From CAZRZN01 sp964604565 (GTDB lineage: Bacteria; Pseudomonadota; Alphaproteobacteria; Rhodobacterales; Rhodobacteraceae): a stretch of DNA of 10,484 nucleotides. Shown piece by piece: positions 1 through 6,276 of this stretch; the first letter of the stretch is position 1; every line of letters begins with the position of its first letter. The notes beneath the pieces are model-generated. The model had not been told where the DNA came from, ran no database searches, and saw only the letters and a program-made list of their open reading frames with translations. The position numbers and the translations under genes were made by a program. The stretch covers positions 1 to 10,484 of the forward strand of contig CAZRZN010000141.1 of assembly GCA_964604565.1 (NCBI GenBank), read 5' to 3'.

Positions 1-36
1 CCAGGCGGCTCATCTCCAACGGCATGGCAACATCAC

Positions 37-50
37 GTGATATTTATCAC
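37..50. promoter_or_regulatory. FNR/CRP-like dyad (GTGAT-N4-ATCAC)
   Basis: The sequence holds a perfect inverted repeat, GTGATA-TT-TATCAC, which can be read as GTGAT-N4-ATCAC. Crp/Fnr-family regulators bind dyads of the form TTGAT-N4-ATCAA, so this site matches 8 of 10 positions. It overlaps a second small palindrome, TCACGTGA, at 33-40. A possible minus-strand ATG at 25-23 reads off the left edge, so the site could be an operator for a gene outside the window. That gene cannot be confirmed, and the site is tentative. Confidence 0.25.
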
Positions 51-106
51 ACCAACGGGAATTAGGAATCCGGCATGCTGCTGCATTTACGGCGGCAATG
101 TCTCGC

Positions 107-131
107 CGGACCCAGCCCCATGCCGGGTCCG
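107..131 (-). terminator. possible weak hairpin after the HdeD-like gene
   Basis: Downstream of the stop codon of the minus-strand HdeD-like gene there is a 7-bp stem (107-113 pairs with 125-131) around an 11-nt loop. No T-tract follows on the minus strand, so it does not meet the usual standard for an intrinsic terminator. It could be a Rho-assisted end or an mRNA 3' stabilising hairpin. Confidence 0.2.
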
Positions 132-146
132 ACTATTGCCCGTCCT

Positions 147-701
147 TCATTCCGCGAAATCGACCAGGCTGCGACCGAGCACAAGCAGTGCCGTCCCGGC
201 GCAGACCAGATCAATCCCCAGCAGCACACCCGGCAGCACAAAGGCGGTTTCATCCAGTGTGAAGAACACCAGCAGGGAGAGAACAACGGACAGCAGACCG
301 CTCGCCAGTAACCAACCCCAGCCACGACTTTCGCGATGGGTGGACGCCCAGTAAAGGCGCACAACCCCGCTGGCGAGGAAATAGGCGGCGATCAGGATGG
401 TGATCGAAAAAACCCCGGCCAGCGGCACCGCAAAGATCGCCCAACCGCCCAGCATCGCCACGAGGCCAAGGACCAAGGCCGAAAACATATGCTGATTTCG
501 CTCGTGCCAGAAGGCGGTCACGATCATTATGAGGCCGTAGGCTAGCAACAAGCCCGATACCAAGTAGGTGGCCGAAATCGTCGCGATATACGGGCTGAAG
601 AGCGCGAGCAGGCCAGCTATCAGCGACAGGCCGCCCGCGATGTAAAAGGGCCAACGCGAAGGCGTTTCCGATGATGACGTCCAGTCAGATAAGATGCTCA
701 T
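147..701 (-). CDS. HdeD/DUF308 family integral membrane protein
   Basis: This encodes a 184-aa, strongly hydrophobic protein with about six predicted membrane segments (roughly residues 17-38, 43-64, 73-92, 96-115, 128-148 and 154-178), arranged as three hairpins as in the HdeD/DUF308 family. HdeD in enterobacteria is an inner-membrane protein linked to acid resistance. In alphaproteobacteria, relatives are often found among stress-induced genes, but the molecular function is unknown. The start at 701 is supported by an AAGGA ribosome binding site (712-708) six bases upstream and by the promoter at 735-760. The same frame stays open as far as 1619 on the minus strand, but that extension lies antisense to the amidoligase and has no family similarity. 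The gene is divergent from the amidoligase operon, and both have stress-type promoters. The family call is firm; the role in stress tolerance is inferred from family and promoter. Confidence 0.9.
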   Translation of the reverse strand: MSILSDWTSSSETPSRWPFYIAGGLSLIAGLLALFSPYIATISATYLVSGLLLAYGLIMIVTAFWHERNQHMFSALVLGLVAMLGGWAIFAVPLAGVFSITILIAAYFLASGVVRLYWASTHRESRGWGWLLASGLLSVVLSLLVFFTLDETAFVLPGVLLGIDLVCAGTALLVLGRSLVDFAE

Positions 702-734
702 GATCCGTCCTTTCCCAAAATGCATTGAGTTATC

Positions 735-760
735 AACGCGCCCAGATTGGCGCAGGTTCC
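735..760 (-). promoter_or_regulatory. EcfG-type general stress promoter of the HdeD-like gene
   Basis: On the minus strand the sequence reads GGAAC (760-756), a 17-base spacer, then CGTT (738-735). This is an exact match to the alphaproteobacterial EcfG (sigma-EcfG/RpoE2) consensus GGAAC-N16/17-CGTT. The -10 element ends 33 bases before the ATG at 701, leaving room for a short leader that contains the ribosome binding site. It faces away from the matching plus-strand promoter at 834-859. Confidence 0.85.
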
Positions 761-833
761 GGCACCGGGGATGCCCGGGGTTCTCCTCACCTGTTGCTTC
801 GCGCACGGTGTCCCGGGACAGAAAAAGTTTTTT

Positions 834-859
834 GGAACCAGTCTGGAGCGCGGCGCGTT
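834..859 (+). promoter_or_regulatory. EcfG-type general stress promoter of the amidoligase operon
   Basis: GGAAC (834-838), a 17-base spacer and CGTT (856-859) form a second exact EcfG promoter, on the plus strand. The -10 element ends only seven bases before the ATG at 867. Transcription from ECF promoters usually starts several bases after the -10, so the start would fall at or very near that ATG and give a leaderless mRNA. A TTG at 858-860 with a GGAG ahead of it would lie inside this -10 element and would not be transcribed intact from this promoter. Confidence 0.85.
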
Positions 860-866
860 GATCGGC

Positions 867-1829
867 ATGAACACAAGTCTGTGCCTGCATGGCTTCCGCC
901 CTCTGCCCGTTCCAGAAACCGAAGCTGGCAAGCCTCGGCGCTGTGGGGTGGAAATCGAATTCTCCGGCCTTGACGAAGGGGCGACGGCGCGCCTTGTGGC
1001 GCAGGTTCTTGGCGGCTCCGTCACGGAAGAGGTGGAGCATTTCTATACCATCGATCAAAGCACGATCGGCCGCGTCGGCGTGGAACTCGACACGCGCTTT
1101 GCCAAGCCGGGAAAAAAAGTCTTTCCCGAAAGCGTTCTGGATGCCGCGCGCACGGTGGTGCCGGTCGAAATTGTCACGGCGCCGCTGCTGCCCGAGCAGA
1201 TGGATGATCTGGTCGAGCTGATCGACGCCCTGAAAACCGCCGGCGCCAAGGGCACGGGTGACAGTCTCTTTGCGGGCTTCGGCATTCATTTCAATCCCGA
1301 AGTCGTCGGGTTCGAGCATCCGCACACCCTGCGAACGATCCAAAGCTATGCACTGCTGGAATCTTGGCTGAGGGCGTGGCGCCCCCTGGATCTGTCGCGG
1401 CGGGTTCTGCCGTTTGTAGCGCCGTGGCCCGAGGCGCTCTGCGATGCCTTGGTCTCGGCGGGGGATCTGACGCTCCCGCAGGTCATGGCGCTCTGCAAGA
1501 GCCATCTGGACGGCCGCAACCACGGACTGGACCTGCTGCCGCTGCTCCATGCCCATGACGCCGAGACATTCGACGAAAACTTTGGTGCGCAGGCCAGCGG
1601 GGCCCGCCCCGCGTTTCATTTCCGTCTGCCGGATTGCCGGTTGGACGAGGCGGAGTGGTCGATCACGCAGGAATGGGATCGCTGGTGGCTGGTGGAGGCA
1701 CTGGCAGCGGATACCGAGCGGTTCGCACGGCTGCGCGAAGCCTGGCAGCAGAAAGACACCGGTCGACGGGACTGGACCGACACGGTTTCGCGGGTCATCG
1801 GACCAGACGGGGAGCGATTGTTCTCATGA
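867..1829 (+). CDS. putative amidoligase (Amidoligase_2 / COOH-NH2 ligase family)
   Basis: This encodes 320 aa. It belongs to the glutamine-synthetase-fold amidoligases, a family predicted to join a carboxyl to an amine with ATP, on unknown substrates. Visible family marks are GVEIEF (residues 27-32, the first acidic metal/ATP-binding strand), GVELD (71-75), VEIVTAPL (100-107, carrying another conserved Glu), GIHFNPE (139-145) and a late basic/acidic strand, RPAFHFRLPDC (247-257). There is no signal peptide or membrane segment, so it should be cytosolic. The ATG at 867 is chosen because conserved sequence begins soon after it and the promoter at 834-859 ends just before it; a TTG at 858 is the alternative start. 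The last codons overlap the next gene by ATGA, so the two are co-transcribed and probably translationally coupled. Pairing of this family with a C26-type hydrolase is known from comparative genomics. The substrate, and whether the product is a wall peptide, polyamine conjugate or other amide, cannot be read from the sequence. Confidence 0.85.
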   Translation: MNTSLCLHGFRPLPVPETEAGKPRRCGVEIEFSGLDEGATARLVAQVLGGSVTEEVEHFYTIDQSTIGRVGVELDTRFAKPGKKVFPESVLDAARTVVPVEIVTAPLLPEQMDDLVELIDALKTAGAKGTGDSLFAGFGIHFNPEVVGFEHPHTLRTIQSYALLESWLRAWRPLDLSRRVLPFVAPWPEALCDALVSAGDLTLPQVMALCKSHLDGRNHGLDLLPLLHAHDAETFDENFGAQASGARPAFHFRLPDCRLDEAEWSITQEWDRWWLVEALAADTERFARLREAWQQKDTGRRDWTDTVSRVIGPDGERLFS

Positions 1830-2527
1830 CCGGGCCGTTGATCGGGGTCACCACGTCGGCCCGTTCGGGCTGGCGCATCTTTCCGCTGGTGAAGTTCAAT
1901 CTTTGGCTTGCGGGCGCGCGGGCGACGCGCTGGACGACGTCGGCGGATGTCGATCTCGATGCGGTTGATGGTGTCATCATCGGCGGCGGCGATGATATTT
2001 CCCCCGATCTCTACGGGGCAAGCGTCGAGGTCACCGCCAGACTGGACCCTGAACGGGATCGCATGGAGCGGGCGATTGCAGCGCATGCATTGCAAGAAGG
2101 GGTGCCCGTGCTGGGCATCTGTCGCGGTGCCCAGATGCTGAATGTCGCGGCCGGAGGGACGTTGCATCAGGATGCGTGGGCACTTTACCCCGATGCGCGC
2201 CCGATCAAGACCATCCTGCCCCGGCGGGACATTCGCCTCGAAGCGGGGACTTTTCTGGCAGACAGGGTCGGCATGGATCCGATGCGCGTCAACGCGCTTC
2301 ACACGCAAGCCGTGGCCGCACTGGGCCGCGATTTCCGCGTCGCCGCGAGGGACAGCTATGGCATGATCCAGGCGATCGAGCGCGCCGTGGATCCATTCGC
2401 CATCGGCGTTCAATGGCACCCCGAACATCTATTCTATGCCCGCAGACAGCGGGCGATTTTCGGTGCCTTGAGCGATGCGGCGCGGGCCTTCTCGCAGGGC
2501 CGGGAGCAGGTCACGGCGACTGCCTGA
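1826..2527 (+). CDS. gamma-glutamyl-gamma-aminobutyrate hydrolase-like protein (peptidase C26, class I GATase fold)
   Basis: This encodes 233 aa. The catalytic triad of class I glutamine amidotransferases is complete: the nucleophile Cys99 in GICRGAQMLN, and His198 and Glu200 in GVQWHPE. The GGGDDISP strand (residues 53-60) is typical of the PuuD/C26 branch, which hydrolyses gamma-glutamyl amide bonds. With no synthetase domain attached, it could release or trim gamma-glutamyl conjugates, or supply ammonia to a partner. It starts within the stop of the amidoligase (ATGA), with GGGGAG at 1809-1814 upstream. A longer in-frame reading from 1634 lies inside the amidoligase gene and is not credible. 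By analogy with the PuuA-PuuD ligase/hydrolase pair, the two enzymes may make and break the same amide, or act in sequence. That is inference. It should share the stress promoter at 834-859. Confidence 0.88.
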   Translation: MTGPLIGVTTSARSGWRIFPLVKFNLWLAGARATRWTTSADVDLDAVDGVIIGGGDDISPDLYGASVEVTARLDPERDRMERAIAAHALQEGVPVLGICRGAQMLNVAAGGTLHQDAWALYPDARPIKTILPRRDIRLEAGTFLADRVGMDPMRVNALHTQAVAALGRDFRVAARDSYGMIQAIERAVDPFAIGVQWHPEHLFYARRQRAIFGALSDAARAFSQGREQVTATA

Positions 2528-3036
2528 ACAGCGCATATCCTTGAACAGAAGCGCCGTGGAATAAGACCGCCGCCTCTGGGGACGCATTCCGTGGGGAAGG
2601 AGGTTGGTCAGTGCTCAGAGCCGAATGGACGAAGGCTGCGACTTTTTGGGCAGATCTCCTACCGGAAAGGGTGCCCCTTCTGAACGAGGCGCTCGCGTAG
2701 CAGGACGTTGCGGCGCGCGCTGCGCAGAAACTCGCGGGGCGCTGATTTGTGGGATGTCTGCAGTGTGGGATCTTCGGGGAATTTACTGCAAGCGCCTCAT
2801 CTCAGGCTTTGCTGACGCGGTATCTGCAAGTGAGGGCGGAGAGAAGAAATTCGTTCCAAGTGCAAGCCAGCGATGCTTCGGAGTTCAAAGCCGGCATTCA
2901 GACGCCCTCCAAGCCGGATCTTGTTTACGCTGCCGCAGGTCTGGGCTGACGCTGAACTGTTGTGGCCCCGCATGATTTGTCCAAGACATGTTGATATGGT
3001 CGGCAACAAGTTTGTTTTTCGGCGACAGGAAGACAA
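2528..3036. other. gene-poor region, no supported gene
   Basis: These 509 bases lie between the amidoligase operon and the AraC pseudogene. Short open frames exist on both strands (for example plus 2604-2975 and minus 2797-3036), but they are rich in Cys, Arg and Ser, match no family I know and lack convincing ribosome binding sites. No tRNA, strong terminator or insertion-sequence ends are visible. It is most simply read as decayed sequence continuous with the pseudogene that follows. Confidence 0.5.
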
Positions 3037-3854
3037 ATGATCACTCTTCCCCTCGTCTGGCTCCTAAGTGTTTTTCGACAAGCGCAGCTTTCGCATTGGC
3101 GCAAGAGGCTCCTTTTGAGTGGGGCGCCAGTCGCCGTCGCGCAATTGGCGATACTGGCAAACCTTCCGATCTCGGCAGACATGTTTGTCCTTGGGATCAA
3201 CAGAATCTGGTTTTGCTTGCCCGCCTTTTACGCCGCCAGGCAGATGAATTCGTCCATGTCGCGCCGCACGCACTAAAAATCGTGCGCTCCGCGATCAAGG
3301 CGACCATTGTCCTACTTGGGATGATGGTGGCGACGGATATTTCGATTGTCGCCGCCAGTCTGTTCGCGGGCGATGCCCATTTTCTGACATTTCTGACCGG
3401 GGTGTTAGCTGTTTTCACGGATTGTCTTTCTGGTCCCTCTCATCGGTGCGCCGATGTTGCTTCAGGTCACAACGGGCGACGCACCCAAAGTCGACGGACC
3501 GACCGACACCGATCGCGCCACGCGTGCTTTGCTTGATGCGCTGATAATGACACCCACCTCTACACGCACAGCAACCTGACGCTTGCGCGGGCCGCGCGCC
3601 GATTATCCGTTCCTGTGCTGGATGTCTCCAACGCCATAAACAGAACGACGAGCGAGAACTTCTCTCGCTATATCAATGGATTTCGTATTCGCCACGCCCA
3701 AGAGGCCCTGCAAAAGACGGAGTTGTCCGTCACCAAGGTGATGTTTGAAACGGGCTTTGTCAGCAAATCGAACTTCAACACAGGATTTCGCCGGGTTACC
3801 GGGCAAACTCCGTCACACTTTCGTGCCAAAAATACCGCCCTCCCTCTGTGGTAG
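3037..3854 (+). pseudogene. broken AraC-family regulator with membrane-spanning N-terminus
   Basis: An AraC/XylS-type helix-turn-helix domain is clear at the C-terminal end. One HTH lies in the stretch containing NLTLARAARRLSVP (3549 onward), and the second and conserved tail lie in SVTKVMFETGF and FRRVTGQTPSHFRA, ending at TAG 3852-3854. The coding path must change frame at least three times. An N-terminal hydrophobic part from ATG 3037 (AGGAAG ribosome binding site) hits TAA at 3274. The membrane part resumes in another frame (about 3230-3420, with IKATIVLLGMMVATDIS). The linker returns to the first frame (3421-3548, IVFLVPLIGAPMLL up to ALLDALIM) and would stop at TGA 3577. The DNA-binding domain is read from 3549 in the second frame. 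Intact relatives have several N-terminal membrane helices and about 300 or more residues, and this N-terminus also seems internally shortened. The gene is therefore inactive unless the assembly has errors. The DNA-binding fragment alone (3615-3854) is unlikely to be expressed. Confidence 0.8.
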
Positions 3855-4252
3855 GGCCTCGGCGCGAAGAAGTCGTCGTGAACACATCAGTTCAGTTCTG
3901 CCTCGGGTCGTTTTCCCCCAGAGATCAGAAAATCCGCATCTATTGAAGTCCGTGTGGACAGCCAACCACCGCCTTAGGTTCGGCGGATGTCAAGCTTATG
4001 TTCCGGGAATATTGGCTGAATCGCGACCCGGCGAAGCAGAAAAGAACAACATGCAGATGTTCCTGCTCCACGCGGCCGATGGCATTTTCCCGAGCAAACA
4101 ATGTCGGGCTTCGACCTTTTTTAGCGGTGTGGACGCTGACCGGATCGGATTGAATTGCAACGCCCTGCCGCGCGATGCGCGACAGGTCCGTTTGATCAGG
4201 CCTCCCGCCGGACGACGCGTCCTGTCTCCGGCAAGCCTTATTGCCATGGGGC
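3855..4252. other. gene-poor region, no supported gene
   Basis: About 400 bases separate the pseudogene from the end of the csbD-like gene. Open frames on both strands (plus 3745-4380, minus 3940-4389) overlap the pseudogene or the csbD-like gene and match no family I recognise. A small stem (GGCAA...TTGCC near 4229-4244) lies just past the csbD stop, but no T-run follows it on the minus strand. Otherwise nothing is seen. Confidence 0.45.
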
Positions 4253-4450
4253 TCAGATCTTTTCGAGGATTCGATCCATTGTCGAGCGGGCCTGCTCTCT
4301 GGATTGTCCAAGCTTTTGCTGAAGCTTGCCTTCGATCTGCTCGCGGTCGCCGCGCACCTGTTCCAGATCGTCATCCGTGAGCGATCCATAGGTCTCGCGC
4401 AGTTGACCCTTGACCTCTTTCCATTTGCCTTTGATCACATCGTTGTCCAT
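4253..4450 (-). CDS. CsbD family stress-response protein (YjbJ-like)
   Basis: This is a small, very charged, hydrophilic 65-aa protein. It starts with the family signature MDNDVIKGKWKEVKGQLRE and goes on with helical heptads rich in Glu, Gln and Lys, ending in MDRILEKI. Length and sequence fit the CsbD family (Bacillus CsbD, E. coli YjbJ), which is abundant and induced by general stress but has no known biochemical activity. It should be cytosolic. The start at 4450 is decided by a strong AAGGAG (4463-4458) seven bases upstream; an in-frame ATG further out (4525) lies inside the promoter and would add 25 unrelated residues. The exact EcfG promoter at 4517-4542 places it in the general stress regulon. 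It appears to be transcribed alone. Confidence 0.93.
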   Translation of the reverse strand: MDNDVIKGKWKEVKGQLRETYGSLTDDDLEQVRGDREQIEGKLQQKLGQSREQARSTMDRILEKI

Positions 4451-4516
4451 CGAATATCTCCTTCTTTCTGAAACCTGCATTGCGCAGGCGGCTTGCCTCT
4501 CGGCGTCGGTGGGAGA

Positions 4517-4542
4517 AACGCGCAAGGCCCCTGCGAAGTTCC
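4517..4542 (-). promoter_or_regulatory. EcfG-type general stress promoter of the csbD-like gene
   Basis: On the minus strand GGAAC (4542-4538), a 17-base spacer and CGTT (4520-4517) match the EcfG consensus exactly. The -10 lies 66 bases upstream of the ATG at 4450, predicting a 5' leader of roughly 60 bases with the AAGGAG site near its end. CsbD-like genes are commonly among general-stress genes, which supports the call. Confidence 0.88.
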
Positions 4543-4782
4543 CCGATCAGATTTCATGCATGCCGGTGGCGTCATCTGTCTGCGTGCGCCACCCGGCGTT
4601 TCAAGCGCGGAGGACGTTTGAGGCTTCCGTCCTTTCGAGATAGCGGTCCTTGTCGGATGCTCCGGTCAAGCATGGGTTGCCACAAGGCGGCCCGCGAAAT
4701 GTCACGGGCACCCTGCGCGAGCGTGGCAGGACGTTGCATCCCGGATGCATGCCGCCGACCGCGCGGAACAGGCTCCAGCCGG
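4543..4782. other. spacer between PLD gene end and csbD promoter
   Basis: This is non-coding by my reading. It contains a short palindrome (TGCATCC-C-GGATGCA, 4735-4749) about 35 bases past the stop of the phospholipase-like gene. No T-run follows on the minus strand, so it is only a weak candidate for a transcript end. Small open frames here match nothing known. Confidence 0.4.
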
Positions 4783-6276
4783 TCAGACGATGTCTTCGGT
4801 CACGCCGGGCAGGGGGCGTTCAATGTCCCGGCCCGCATCGGTATCGTGAGGCACCAGAAAGCCAGTCCGATTTTCGGCCCGGCGCAGCGCGTTCCGCCGG
4901 ATTTCCCTGTCCCACCACGGCTGAAGCGCTTCGGGTCTTCGGGCCTCGACGGGGGGAGGTGTCTGCCACCAGTGCGCGATCAGCTTGTCGCGGATCTTTG
5001 CCACCCGACAGGTGTCTGATGTCTGAAACGCAAGCTCCGTGTCCCAGCGCATCGACCGCCCGTTCAGGTTCGCGGACCCGATCATGGCAAAGTCGTCATC
5101 CTTCACAAGGACCTTGTTGTGGACATGAATCAACGGCGAACCGGCCAGTGTTTGAGGCGTCTCGACGGCGGCCATCACGGGGCGCACCGGTGTCGCAACG
5201 GTAAGCCGATGCCCGAAGGCGGCTCTGAGGCGTGCGAATGCACGGCGTTTCAAGGCGATCCCATAGCGTGCGTCGAGACTGTCGGAGGCCTCGAACGCGA
5301 CGTCTTCGGGCAGTCCGGGCAGAATGATGAGCGCCGTCAGGGTGGGGTTCTTCAGGGCGGCGCGGGCAAGGGCCTTGGCAATGCGGCTGGACCGCAGGAA
5401 TTGTGTCTCGATGTGGATCAGATGTCGGGCCGTTCGAAACGCGTCCAGATGGGCGATCTCGATCTCGTTCAGCAAAGTTCGAGGCGACAGATAGGGCATT
5501 TGCATCCGGCGGGGTGCCGATAGGGTCCGCCGGAGCCCGGGGTTGGCATCCGGTGGTCGTTGCCGTCCGGCCGTTACATCGCCCAGGGTTTCAAGGTGTG
5601 TGCGCGCGGCCGCAGCTTCGGGTCCGCGCAGCAGCAGCTGCACATCCGACCATGTCTGGCGGGCAGGACGATCGTGATTGGCGGTGTCGTAACGCCGCCT
5701 GTTCAGGTCCAGCCCTCCGATATAGAGGAGATCATCGTCGATCACGGCCACCTTGTGGTGATGTGTGACGGGGCTGAGCCGGGGCAGGGCTTGCCGGTGC
5801 AGTCCGATGGCTTGCCGGGCCAGCCGTTCGGGTCGAATGCGGGCCAGGGTCTGGCGGCGTTTCTTCAGGACCGCCGGAAGAAAGGACACCCAGGGCACAG
5901 CGCCCGCGACAACCGGATGCCTGTGCGCACGCACCCTCAGCAAATCTTTGCTGACACAGGCAATCTCTCCCAGGGCCGCGCCTTGTCGTACGGTTTTCCA
6001 CGCCATTTCGTGCAGATCCGTGGCCATGACGGGATCGAAATCGCTGACCGTCAGCTCGACGCGAACACCGCGACACAGAACATGCGCGAGGAGATCGAAC
6101 CAGCTTTCACCGATGGCGCGCGCCTCCGGGCTGCGAAGGCGTGTCGACATGTCGAAAATCCGGAATCCCGCAGTGATCTGCCGTTGCGCGCCAAGCACGG
6201 CGCGTTCGAAGGCGGGCCACGCTTCTTCGGCGGTGACGAGAACCTGGAAGTCGTTTCGCGACGACCCTGCCATCAT
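4783..6276 (-). CDS. phospholipase D-like / cardiolipin synthase-like protein with two HKD motifs
   Basis: This encodes a 497-aa protein of the PLD superfamily. Both catalytic HxKxxxxD motifs are intact: His173-Lys175-Asp180 (in HHHKVAVID, followed by YIGGLDLN) and His386-Lys388-Asp393 (in HNKVLVKD, followed by IGSANLNGRSM). The two motifs combine into one active site for phosphodiester transfer or hydrolysis, typically on phospholipids. Length and internal layout suit PLD-like or cardiolipin-synthase-like enzymes. However, the N-terminal membrane helices of bacterial cardiolipin synthases are absent and no signal peptide is visible, so the protein is probably cytosolic or peripheral. The chosen ATG (6276) overlaps the stop of the upstream sensor kinase as ATGA, which argues for one transcript and translational coupling; a second ATG follows directly. 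The C-terminal 60 residues are Arg- and Trp-rich. The substrate is unknown: a phospholipid is likeliest, a nuclease role is less likely. Confidence 0.88.
   Translation of the reverse strand: MMAGSSRNDFQVLVTAEEAWPAFERAVLGAQRQITAGFRIFDMSTRLRSPEARAIGESWFDLLAHVLCRGVRVELTVSDFDPVMATDLHEMAWKTVRQGAALGEIACVSKDLLRVRAHRHPVVAGAVPWVSFLPAVLKKRRQTLARIRPERLARQAIGLHRQALPRLSPVTHHHKVAVIDDDLLYIGGLDLNRRRYDTANHDRPARQTWSDVQLLLRGPEAAAARTHLETLGDVTAGRQRPPDANPGLRRTLSAPRRMQMPYLSPRTLLNEIEIAHLDAFRTARHLIHIETQFLRSSRIAKALARAALKNPTLTALIILPGLPEDVAFEASDSLDARYGIALKRRAFARLRAAFGHRLTVATPVRPVMAAVETPQTLAGSPLIHVHNKVLVKDDDFAMIGSANLNGRSMRWDTELAFQTSDTCRVAKIRDKLIAHWWQTPPPVEARRPEALQPWWDREIRRNALRRAENRTGFLVPHDTDAGRDIERPLPGVTEDIV

Noticed and set aside
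702..1619. N-terminal extension of the HdeD-like frame to 490 aa on the minus strand
   Set aside because: It lies wholly antisense to the amidoligase gene, has no family similarity and would run through the HdeD promoter and ribosome binding site. It is a GC-bias shadow frame.
2604..2975. 123-aa plus-strand open frame in the gene-poor stretch
   Set aside because: Cys- and Arg-rich composition, no recognisable domain and no clear ribosome binding site. It could be a remnant but cannot be supported as a gene.
4765..4790. GGAAC on the plus strand near the end of the PLD-like gene
   Set aside because: No CGTT at 16 or 17 bases and no gene downstream on that strand.
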